Assembly (NCBI GenBank): GCA_029245245.1
Contig: JAQWPT010000011.1
Location: 62,001 to 126,000 of the forward strand
DNA length: 64,000 nt
Direction of reading: 5' to 3'
Source: Phycisphaerales bacterium
GTDB taxonomy: Bacteria > Planctomycetota > Phycisphaerae > Phycisphaerales > SM1A02
In this document: in pieces, positions 38,818 through 47,534 of the stretch
Layout: every line of letters starts with the position of its first letter
How positions within the stretch are numbered: the first letter of the stretch is position 1
Position numbers and translations under genes: made by a program
The notes under the pieces: model-generated
Told to the model about the DNA's origin: nothing
The model's input: only the letters and a program-made list of their open reading frames with translations
Databases searched by the model: none

Positions 38818-40365
38818 GTGCAGGAGGAGCACCCCACACAGTTCGGAACGATTCAGCAGGCAAGGCCTCGATTGGGGTCCTGGCTGTTGGTCTTGATTGG
38901 CATGGCCTGGTTCATTCCGATGCTGGGCTGCGAGAACATCAGTTATTTCGATCCGTCACGCACGGGCCGTTTCATGGAAACGCCCACCACGATGCCGATC
39001 CTCGAGCGAATCGATGTGATCGAACCCGGCAGTGACCTCTGGGGACAGACGACCTCCGTCACCCCGGAAGATCTCGTGCCCAGCAATCTCAGTTACCGAC
39101 TGCATCCCGGTGATGCAATCCGGATCGAAATCTACGAGCTCTACCAGCCAGGGCAGTGGTATCCCGTTTCGCGTGATGTCGACGCCGGTGGCTACATCCG
39201 CGTTCCTGAAATCGGTGACATGCTTGCTGCGGGCAAGACTGCCCAGGAGTTGCAGGATGAGATCGAGCAGGTCCTTGCTCGTGACATAATGAATCATCCG
39301 ACGGTCCATGTGACGATCGATTCCGGTACGGCATACACCTATACGATCCACGGCCACATCGGATCGCCCGGTCGCTTCACGCTTCGTGATCCGAATCTCA
39401 GGGTGCTCGAAGCACTGGCCATGGCCGGCGGTGCGCCACTGACTACGGAAAAACTCTACGTGGTCCGGAATGTCTCGCTGTCTGACGATCTGCTTCCCCA
39501 TTACGACAGGGATCAGCCCGGCACATCCAGCAGCACTCCTTCGGGCGACGCATCCCCGATCGACATCGAGGACATAATCAAGCAGTTGGACAATGCCGAT
39601 ATCAAGCCGTCGCCCTCAGCGTATGGAGCGGAGGACGAGCCGATGATCGACATCGATGATCTGCAGGCTCCCAAGCTCCGTTCGCCGCAGGCGGTTGACG
39701 TCGATGATCTCCAGCAGACCGAGCAGGCTCCCACGGCCAATGACAGCGCATTCATCTACGTGCCCGAACGCAAGGAGTGGGTACGGGTCAAGGCGAGTGA
39801 TGTTTCCAGTGCGGTGGCGAATACCTTGAAGAATGAAAAGGCGAATCCCAACGCGGCTCCTGATCTTGTTCTGGAGCGGGTCATCGAGATTCCCTACCAG
39901 CGTCTTCTCCACGGGGACAACAGTTACAACGCCATTCTCCGACCGGAGGATCAGATCTTCGTCGACGGGCCTCCGGTAGGCATCGTGTACATCGACGGTG
40001 AAGTGACCCGTCCCGGCGTGTATACGCTCCCGCAGACCGACCGATTGACCTTGAGCCGCCTCATCGCCGCCGCCGGTGGCCTCGGGGCTCTGGCGGTGCC
40101 CGATCGTGTCGACATGACTCGGATCGTGGGCGACAGCAGGGAAGCGACAATTCGTCTGAACCTTGCAGCCATCCGTCGACGTACGGAACCGGATGTCTAC
40201 ATGAAGGCCAATGACCATGTGATCGTGGGAACCAACTGGATGGCATACCCGCTGGCGGTATTCCGAAACGGGCTTCGAATGACCTACGGGTTTGGTTTCC
40301 TGCTGGACCGGAACTTCGGCAATGACGTCTTCGGGCCGCCGCCGACAAACATTGGAAACCGATGA
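38818..40365 (+). CDS. polysaccharide export outer-membrane lipoprotein (Wza/BexD-like)
   Basis: This 515-residue protein has a signal peptide with candidate lipidated Cys38 (IPMLGC). The polysaccharide export domain opens SNLSYRLHPGDAIRIEIYELYQPG and ADAGGYIRVPEIGDMLAAGKT-like sequence (about 88-150). A SLBB-type domain follows (YTIHGHIGSPGRFTLRDPNLRVLEALAMAGGA). An acidic insert of about 120 residues (IDIDD, VDVDDLQ) precedes a second SLBB (VYIDGEVTRPGVYTLPQTDRLTLSRLIAAAGG). It forms the outer-membrane channel for EPS. GTG 38818 is preferred because GGAG lies six bases upstream. First gene of the operon. Confidence 0.9.
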   Translation: MQEEHPTQFGTIQQARPRLGSWLLVLIGMAWFIPMLGCENISYFDPSRTGRFMETPTTMPILERIDVIEPGSDLWGQTTSVTPEDLVPSNLSYRLHPGDAIRIEIYELYQPGQWYPVSRDVDAGGYIRVPEIGDMLAAGKTAQELQDEIEQVLARDIMNHPTVHVTIDSGTAYTYTIHGHIGSPGRFTLRDPNLRVLEALAMAGGAPLTTEKLYVVRNVSLSDDLLPHYDRDQPGTSSSTPSGDASPIDIEDIIKQLDNADIKPSPSAYGAEDEPMIDIDDLQAPKLRSPQAVDVDDLQQTEQAPTANDSAFIYVPERKEWVRVKASDVSSAVANTLKNEKANPNAAPDLVLERVIEIPYQRLLHGDNSYNAILRPEDQIFVDGPPVGIVYIDGEVTRPGVYTLPQTDRLTLSRLIAAAGGLGALAVPDRVDMTRIVGDSREATIRLNLAAIRRRTEPDVYMKANDHVIVGTNWMAYPLAVFRNGLRMTYGFGFLLDRNFGNDVFGPPPTNIGNR

Positions 40366-40471
40366 TCCAGGCCGCCGGACGCGACGATCCAGGTGGGCTG
40401 GGATCGAGCATGACACCAAGAGCCATGACAACGCGACGTGTACTGCCTGATTCGGGTGTCGGGAGTCACGC

Positions 40472-42253
40472 ATGAGCTCCATCGCCAATCCACAGGGATC
40501 CAACTCGGTTCGCATCGTCCCCCAGGACCGAGTGTGGCTGGGCGCCGGAATACTCCTCGTCTGCGTGGTCTGGCTGTTCTGGGATTTCTTCGTCCAGCAG
40601 GGGCGTTTCGCGATCAATCAGCAGGCGGACTGGGGCCATACCCTGGTCATCCCCTTCATCGCCGGGTACTTCGTCTGGTTGAATCGCGAGCAGATCCTCG
40701 CGGCGCCATTCAAGCCGGCGTGGACGGGTCTCGTCGTACTCATGCTTGGAGTTGCCTGGTACAGCTTCATTGCGCTGGGTCCAGCTGCGTTCAAGCACCA
40801 CAACCTCATGGGCATTGGCGTCGCCTTGACCATCATCGGCATCGCACTGCTCTTCTTCGGCTGGCGTCCGATGCGTTGGCTGTGGTTTCCCATCGCATAC
40901 CTGATCGTCTTTGGCCAGACGCTGTCCGATTCGGCGCTGCTTCAGTTCACACAATACCTTCAGGACATCGCCGCCCACGGCTCCTACTGGGGCCTGACTC
41001 TGCTCGGGTACGACATGTCCAAGGAAGGAAATACCCTCCGCATTCACCAGGACGGGAAGATCATTCCCGTCAACATTGCGGAAGCATGCTCGGGAATGCG
41101 GATGGTGGTTGCGTTCCTGGCGCTCGGAGTGGCGATGTCCTACCGCGGACTCGACCTGTGGTGGCAGCGGGTGATTCTGGTTCTCTCGGCGCTTCCAACG
41201 GCGCTGTTCGTCAACATTCTTCGTGTCATGACACTGGGTGTATTGGCTACATACGACTCCGGCCTCGCTGATGGAGACTTTCACTCCATGGTGGGCCTGC
41301 TCTGGCTCATCCCGGCATTCTTCATCTACCTCGGGATCATGTGGCTGCTGAGAAACATCGTGGTTGGTGATGAATCGGATGCGGAATCAACGACATCCGC
41401 GTCGGAGCCGCTCTCGATTCGATTCAGCCCCAGGGTGCGAATGACCTTCGTCGCGGCCTGCCTCGTCCTGGTCGGCGGAGGCATCAGCCTTCAGTTCGCC
41501 ATGCAGGCTCTGAACATCTACCTTCGCAAGTCGCCGGTTGAACTTCGAAGCTCGCTGGCGAACCTGCCCACGAAGGTCGAGGGCTGGACGATGCTGCAGG
41601 ACTACCGCATGGCGGAAACAGGCGTCGAGGAGCTCGGCACGGAAGTCTATCTGTCCAGAACCTATCGCTCCGAGGAACTTCCCGGGGAACCGGTGATTCA
41701 TTTCCATCTCGCCTACTACACCGGCACCATCGACATGGTTCCGCACGTCGCTGATCGCTGCATGGTGGCCGGTGGGTTGGAGAAGCGTGCCATGCCCTCC
41801 AATCGGCCCATGGACATTGGCCAGGAGCGGTGGGTGGAAGATCCCGTCAATACGATCGACGGCGATCCCTACCTGGTGCAGTCCACGCAGAACTGGCTTA
41901 CTGGTGACGAAATGGTCATCCGGATGCCTCATGGTGAATTTGAACTCCGCACCACTGAATTTCATGATCCAAAGATCCCGAACTCGCGTATCTATGCCGG
42001 GTACTTCTTCATTGCCAACGGCCGTTTGACGCCGGAGGCGGGAGGGGTGCGTATTCTCGCGTATCAACCCAAGGATAAATATGCGTATTATTGCAAGGTC
42101 CAGTTCACGCTCAGCGGCGGGGCTGATTTCGATGCGGATCAGTTCGTCGAAATCGCCTCGGGCTTTCTTGAGCCGATTCTGACGGACCTGATGAGGTGCC
42201 TTCCCGACTGGGCGGAGGTCCAGGGCGCCACGCCGCCGATCGACAACGTCTGA
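40472..42253 (+). CDS. exosortase fused to an EpsI-like domain
   Basis: This 593-residue protein begins with eight or so transmembrane helices (about 20-295) carrying the exosortase catalytic residues: Cys206 in NIAEACSGMRM, Arg251 in LPTALFVNILRVM and His271 in DGDFHSMVG. After a short linker comes an EpsI/DUF3485 domain (about 318-593), starting with one more membrane helix and containing GWTMLQDYRMA and VPHVADRCMVAGG. Exosortases cleave C-terminal sorting signals (PEP-CTERM and variants) and couple proteins to EPS-linked surface attachment. No clear substrate is encoded in the window. It lies between the exporter and TPR genes. Confidence 0.92.
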   Translation: MSSIANPQGSNSVRIVPQDRVWLGAGILLVCVVWLFWDFFVQQGRFAINQQADWGHTLVIPFIAGYFVWLNREQILAAPFKPAWTGLVVLMLGVAWYSFIALGPAAFKHHNLMGIGVALTIIGIALLFFGWRPMRWLWFPIAYLIVFGQTLSDSALLQFTQYLQDIAAHGSYWGLTLLGYDMSKEGNTLRIHQDGKIIPVNIAEACSGMRMVVAFLALGVAMSYRGLDLWWQRVILVLSALPTALFVNILRVMTLGVLATYDSGLADGDFHSMVGLLWLIPAFFIYLGIMWLLRNIVVGDESDAESTTSASEPLSIRFSPRVRMTFVAACLVLVGGGISLQFAMQALNIYLRKSPVELRSSLANLPTKVEGWTMLQDYRMAETGVEELGTEVYLSRTYRSEELPGEPVIHFHLAYYTGTIDMVPHVADRCMVAGGLEKRAMPSNRPMDIGQERWVEDPVNTIDGDPYLVQSTQNWLTGDEMVIRMPHGEFELRTTEFHDPKIPNSRIYAGYFFIANGRLTPEAGGVRILAYQPKDKYAYYCKVQFTLSGGADFDADQFVEIASGFLEPILTDLMRCLPDWAEVQGATPPIDNV

Positions 42254-42282
42254 CTACACCAGCACTACCAGGAGCCATTGTG

Positions 42283-45200
42283 ATGGCAAAGAACAAGAAG
42301 AAGAAAAAGAAGAAGCAGAAGCTCAATGTCCGCATGATTGCGATCATCTCTGCTTCGGCACTGGTCCTGGTGCTTGTTGTAGGTGGCCTGCTCGCGTACC
42401 AGTACCTTTCCAGGAATGACAGGAACATCCGCGCTGGGGACCAGTACTACGCGGAGGGGAACTACAACCAGGCGCGCAAGTTCTATGGACGGGTCATCTA
42501 CCGTGAGCCCGACAACGCGGAGGTCCTGGACAAGCTCATCTCCACCTATAACATGATGGTTCCGTTGACCATCGAGGAAGCCCTTGAGTTCTATGGAGAG
42601 AAGCAGGGCGCCTTGATGCAGCGGGCCAAGAACACCGGGGTTCGCGAAGAGAACTACCTTGAGATGGCTGCCGATGCGTACGTGTCAGCCAGATTGACGA
42701 ATCTCGCCCCGCTCTGGTCGAGGCTGGAGGCCATTGCCGACGAGATGATCTTGCCGGGCCGTTTCCCCAAGGATTCGGAGGCCTACGCCATGGGCAAGCT
42801 GTACGTGGGGCTTTGCCAGTTGCGCCTGCGTGATGGTGAGATGACGGAGAACATCGACATTGACGGGAAGATCCATTTTCCAGGTGAAGATGAACTTCTT
42901 GAACACCTGGCTCTGCGTCCCGACAGCGACGAAGGGCTTGCAAACCTCGCCTTCGGTCGGTTGGCCGTCGCCCGCAAGCTCGGGCTGGAGGGCCGCTACG
43001 GACAGGAACAGAAGAATCTCGTGATTGCTGAAGAGGCGTTTGAGGATGCCATCACGCGTTCGCCGGAAGGGGTCTCCGTGGCGTTGATGGTCATGCGGGA
43101 TCTCTATATCCGCAAGCTTGTTCAGGACTCTGCGATCCAGAATGATTCTGCCAGTGTCAGTGAGGAGGAGATCCTCGACATCGAAACACGGCTCCAGGAG
43201 TCGCTGGATCACGCCGAAGCGGTCATTGCCCGTGATCTGGCCAGTATCCGCGGCAAGTCCGAGGAGCAGCACGTGTTGGTGACCGGTGATGCGGCCAAGA
43301 CCCAGACAAAACTCTTCGAGCTGCTGTCGTTCATGCCACGCATCGATCGCGAGGCCGGGCACGAGCGTGCCATCGTGCTGCTGGAAACATACCTTGCTGC
43401 GTATCCCCACGACGATCGCATGCGAATGTCGATGGCCCAGTCATGTCGTGCGATCGGTGAGTACGCAGCGGCTCGACGTCACGCGCAGCATGTCATCGAT
43501 GGTGAGCAGAAGACAATCAGCCTTGCTGCGACGGAACAGTTCGGCATGCGGGCCACTGCGGCGAACCTGCTCTTCGACATCGCCTATGAACAGTGGCTCA
43601 TTGAAGATATCGATGAAAAGGATGAGGCCTTCCAGCGTGTTGCCGAGACCCGCGCAGCATTGGACCACTTCCTCGGTGGCAACAAGGACAGCGCTCTGGC
43701 GCTCAATGCCGATGCGAGAATCGCAATGGGACAGGAGCGATTTCGCGAGGCCGCAAAGCTGTTCGAGCGGCAGATCTTCATCGACAGCAAACCGACATCC
43801 GACACGCTGCGTGCTGCGGCGTACTCTCTTGAGCGGAGCAATCAGACCGGACTGGCGTTGGAGCGGCTCGACCAGGCCATCCTGGTGGATCCAATGGGAT
43901 TGCGTCACTACATCGCCAAGGCGCAGCTGCTTGGAAGAATGGGACGCCCCGGACAGGCGATCCGGGTCCTCGAGTCACTTCCACGTGGTTTGCAGAGTGA
44001 AAGCCAGGACATAATGAAACTGAAGGACTCTCTTCGCATGTTGAGTCGCGAGGAGGCCGGGGATGAGAGCATGATCTCCGACCCCGTGTTGCGATTGGTT
44101 CGTGAAGCGGACGAGTGTATTCGCAGGGGCCAGCCCGAGGAGGCGCAGGCGGTCCTTTTTGCTGCCACCTCCGAGGACGGCGATACCGACTATCGAATTC
44201 TGGGCGCGCTCGCACAGACGTATTCCATTCTCGGTGAATACGACATGGCGGTCGAGACAATCGAGCGTGCGCTGGCCATCGAGCCGGGCAATGAGTTGCT
44301 TCTTTCCATAGAGCGTATCTGCAGGAATACGAGCCCGATCGACCGGGTGCGGATGGAAGTCGATTTACTGGAGCTTCCATCCGATGAAGCGACTGTGAAC
44401 CTCTACATCTCCTTCCATGCTCTTGCGAAGATCCAGGAAGCCCAGGCCAGCATGTTCGACCGAGCCCGCTTGTCTGACCAGGCGGATGAAGCACGGGCAG
44501 TCGCGGAATCTGCACGAGCGGAAGCCGCGGCACTTGAGGAGCAGATCAAGGCGATGCCCGTGGAGGAGTCGCCGGCACTGTTTGAGCATGAGTTCAGCCT
44601 GTCGATTGAGGAGCAGGATTGGGATCGAGTCGAGGAACTGATCATCCTGAGCAGGCAGGGGAATCTCGACGAGTCGAATGGGAACCTGTCGGAAGCTCGC
44701 TACCACCGTGGACGTGCTGCAGTGATGCAGAAGAATGGTGATGTTGATGGTTCCAGGAGCCAGTTGATCGATGCGGCCAGCGCGGCTCGTCGTGCAACAG
44801 AGGTTGCCAGCTGGTCCGACATGAACTGGTTGACGCTTGGACTCCTCCTGGATGATCTCGGGAACACCGAAGAAGCCATGGAAGCGTACGAGGAGGCATA
44901 TCGTCGCAATCCCGGGCGGCAGACAACGATTTTCAACTACACCAAGATGCTCATGGATCCAGTCAGCGGTGAGCCGCTCCGCGCACTGGGAATCCTGCGT
45001 GAAGCAAAGGAACTGCATCCAAACAGCCCGGTCATCCGGGAGGCGTGGCTGCAGGTGGAGGCCGAAATCGGCGACAAGGGCATTGCGTTGGCGCAACGCG
45101 AAAGGATCTTCGATCGCCAGCCGGAAAGCCGGATCAATGCGATGCGCCTCGCTGAACTGGTTGCCGGCCTGACGCCGGATCGTCAGTACATCATCGACAA

Positions 45201-47469
45201 GATCTCCTTCATGCCGATTACAGCCCGGCAGTGGAACAGCATGTCGATGGAGGCGAGGACGCAAGCACTGTTGAATCTCAAGCGGGAATGGACGGAACGG
45301 CTGGCCAGCCTGTTGGCAGTCATCGAGTCGTACCCTGATCAGGATCTGTCCGAGGCGATGACGCATGCAAGCATCTACCGTGAGATCAAGGATCCCGATT
45401 CGGCGGTCCGGGTCATCCGGAACTACCTCGAGTCGGCCGTCGACAGCCCGAACTACATCCAGGAAGTACTTGTCGCAGCCCAGTTCTTCGCTGCCTCCGA
45501 CCGGCTCATGGAGGCGGCGGACCTTCTCATGGCATCGCGGGCAAGACAGTCGAAGGATGGCAGGGAAGTGGACTATGCACTGGGAATGATGCATTTCCAG
45601 TCCGGAACAGCGCGACAGGCTATTCCCTACTTTCGCGCCGTGCTCCAGGTTCGAGACTCCAGCGCCGTTCGCAACCGGCTCGTCCAGGCACTGATCATGA
45701 GCCAGAGGTTTCAGGAGGCAGGCAAGGAGTTGGAGGTCATGCAGTCCGATGGGATCATGACCTACGACCTGTACATGCTCAACGCTCTGCTCGAAAATGC
45801 CCGTGCTGAAGCTGCCATTGCAATCGGCGATCGCGCGGCGCAGGCCGCGGCACGTGCGAAGTACCTCGCGTGTCTGGAACAAGCCAACGTCCTGGACCCG
45901 GAACAGCTCAGCCCCTATGTCTCACTGGTAAACAGTCTGATTTCCGACTACGCGATCGAGCGTGACCCGGTCATGCTCGATCAAGCTCTCGCCGTGGTGT
46001 CCAGGGGGATTGAGCGACTGCCCAATTCCGAAGTTCTTGTCGCCAAGCGTGCTGATGTTCTGGAGGCTCGAGGAGAACTCAATGCTGCGACCATGGATCT
46101 GGAGCAGATGAGCCGGAAGTATCCCGACTCGATTCCGATCCGTGAACGCCTGATCATCGCCTACCTGAAGGCGGACAGTCTCGAGAAGGCCCAGGAGGCC
46201 ATCACTGACGGCATTGCACTGATGCCTGCCGAAGGAACCTGGTACGAAGCGCTTGGTGATTACTACAGTTCGATCGCCGAACCCAATCTCAGTCTTGCGA
46301 CCGAGGCCTATCTCAACGCATACCAGCGTGAGCCGTCTCGAGCGATTCTGTACAAGATCAACACGGTGACACGAACGACCGCGGAATGGGACTACGACGC
46401 AATGATCTCCCTGTTCCAGCAGGAGCAGTTCGGTCTTGCCAGGGATCCGGTGACGATCGGTCTGTATGCACGGTCACTGGCCGGCAAGGGGGCCTACGAA
46501 CGGGCCTCGACCCAGATGCGGACTGCCTACGAGATGCTGCAGAAGCAGATTCAGGACAAAGTAGCCCCTGCGGCGATTCTGCCTCGCTGGTACGAGGACC
46601 TGTTCGTGGTCTTCGGCAGGCGTGACGGGCAACTGGGCGAGCAGTTGGCGATGGAACTCTCTGGTCCAGAACCTTCCTACTGGGACCGGGCTGGGCTGGC
46701 GCAGTACTGGTCTCTTCGTGGTGATGAGACGGGATATGACCGAGCCATCGAACTGCAGTCGGAACTCGTTGAGTTTGCTCGCCGGGAGCGTCCCGAGGAC
46801 TTGCCCATGACACTCAGTCGGCTGGGGAACTACCAGATCAGTCGAGGACAAACCGAGGAGTCGCTGGCGTCCTTCCAGGAAATCGTCGAACTCAAGCCGG
46901 ACAATGCCCAGGCCCTGAACAACTACGCCTATGTGCTCGCCACCACCATGAACAGGCCCGAAGAGGCGCTTCCCATGGCCAAGAGGGCCGTGGAAGCGGA
47001 TCCCAGATCACTGGAGATCCTCGACACCATGGCAGCTATCTACGACATGCTTGGACGTCACGAGGAAGCCTTGTCCAGTCGCTTGCGGCTTCACCAGTTG
47101 TATCCCACGGATCTCAACACCCTGCTGTCGATCATCGCGACCTACGATGAGCATCTTGATGATCCTTCCAAGTCGATGGAGTTCGCGGAGTTGGCGATGC
47201 GGATCAAGCCGGGCGACCCCGGCGTGCTGGATGCCATGGGGTGGGCTTCTTATCGAACCGGGCAGGTAATGAAGGGCGAAGACCTGATTCGGCAGTCGAT
47301 CCGGTTGTCGCCTTCAGTATCAGCGCATCTGCATATGGCGCAGATGTTTATCGACAGGGAGGAGCCTGGGAAGGCTCGGGATCAACTGCAACTGGCGTAT
47401 GATTTGGGCCCGGATGATGAAACGAAGGCGGAGATCAAGCGGCTCAAGGACGATATAGCAGGAAGTTAA
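42283..47469 (+). CDS. giant TPR-repeat membrane protein of the EPS/exosortase locus
   Basis: This 1728-residue protein has a very basic start (NKKKKKKKQK), one transmembrane helix (about 20-42), then TPR-like helical repeats over most of the chain. Examples are YYAEGNYNQARKFYGRVIYREPDN near 60, LGEYDMAVETIERALAIEPGN near 665 and SLASFQEIVELKPDNAQALNNYAYVLAT near 1530. Orientation predicts a periplasmic repeat domain. Its place is that of PEP-CTERM-system TPR protein PrsT, but it is about twice the usual length and not a lipoprotein. AGGAGCC lies upstream of the ATG. It probably scaffolds the polysaccharide synthesis/export complex (inference). Confidence 0.85.
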   Translation: MAKNKKKKKKKQKLNVRMIAIISASALVLVLVVGGLLAYQYLSRNDRNIRAGDQYYAEGNYNQARKFYGRVIYREPDNAEVLDKLISTYNMMVPLTIEEALEFYGEKQGALMQRAKNTGVREENYLEMAADAYVSARLTNLAPLWSRLEAIADEMILPGRFPKDSEAYAMGKLYVGLCQLRLRDGEMTENIDIDGKIHFPGEDELLEHLALRPDSDEGLANLAFGRLAVARKLGLEGRYGQEQKNLVIAEEAFEDAITRSPEGVSVALMVMRDLYIRKLVQDSAIQNDSASVSEEEILDIETRLQESLDHAEAVIARDLASIRGKSEEQHVLVTGDAAKTQTKLFELLSFMPRIDREAGHERAIVLLETYLAAYPHDDRMRMSMAQSCRAIGEYAAARRHAQHVIDGEQKTISLAATEQFGMRATAANLLFDIAYEQWLIEDIDEKDEAFQRVAETRAALDHFLGGNKDSALALNADARIAMGQERFREAAKLFERQIFIDSKPTSDTLRAAAYSLERSNQTGLALERLDQAILVDPMGLRHYIAKAQLLGRMGRPGQAIRVLESLPRGLQSESQDIMKLKDSLRMLSREEAGDESMISDPVLRLVREADECIRRGQPEEAQAVLFAATSEDGDTDYRILGALAQTYSILGEYDMAVETIERALAIEPGNELLLSIERICRNTSPIDRVRMEVDLLELPSDEATVNLYISFHALAKIQEAQASMFDRARLSDQADEARAVAESARAEAAALEEQIKAMPVEESPALFEHEFSLSIEEQDWDRVEELIILSRQGNLDESNGNLSEARYHRGRAAVMQKNGDVDGSRSQLIDAASAARRATEVASWSDMNWLTLGLLLDDLGNTEEAMEAYEEAYRRNPGRQTTIFNYTKMLMDPVSGEPLRALGILREAKELHPNSPVIREAWLQVEAEIGDKGIALAQRERIFDRQPESRINAMRLAELVAGLTPDRQYIIDKISFMPITARQWNSMSMEARTQALLNLKREWTERLASLLAVIESYPDQDLSEAMTHASIYREIKDPDSAVRVIRNYLESAVDSPNYIQEVLVAAQFFAASDRLMEAADLLMASRARQSKDGREVDYALGMMHFQSGTARQAIPYFRAVLQVRDSSAVRNRLVQALIMSQRFQEAGKELEVMQSDGIMTYDLYMLNALLENARAEAAIAIGDRAAQAAARAKYLACLEQANVLDPEQLSPYVSLVNSLISDYAIERDPVMLDQALAVVSRGIERLPNSEVLVAKRADVLEARGELNAATMDLEQMSRKYPDSIPIRERLIIAYLKADSLEKAQEAITDGIALMPAEGTWYEALGDYYSSIAEPNLSLATEAYLNAYQREPSRAILYKINTVTRTTAEWDYDAMISLFQQEQFGLARDPVTIGLYARSLAGKGAYERASTQMRTAYEMLQKQIQDKVAPAAILPRWYEDLFVVFGRRDGQLGEQLAMELSGPEPSYWDRAGLAQYWSLRGDETGYDRAIELQSELVEFARRERPEDLPMTLSRLGNYQISRGQTEESLASFQEIVELKPDNAQALNNYAYVLATTMNRPEEALPMAKRAVEADPRSLEILDTMAAIYDMLGRHEEALSSRLRLHQLYPTDLNTLLSIIATYDEHLDDPSKSMEFAELAMRIKPGDPGVLDAMGWASYRTGQVMKGEDLIRQSIRLSPSVSAHLHMAQMFIDREEPGKARDQLQLAYDLGPDDETKAEIKRLKDDIAGS

Positions 47470-47534
47470 GTGATCTTGCTGGGAGCGTGGCATTCCAGTG
47501 CCATGTTCCCAAGAAGGATTTGAACGGGATACAC

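Noticed and set aside
47480-47509. Terminator between the TPR gene and the Wzc-like gene
   Set aside because: The GGGAGCGTGGCA / TGCCATGTTCCC arms pair only with a G-U and a mismatch-prone centre and there is no T run; the genes are probably cotranscribed.
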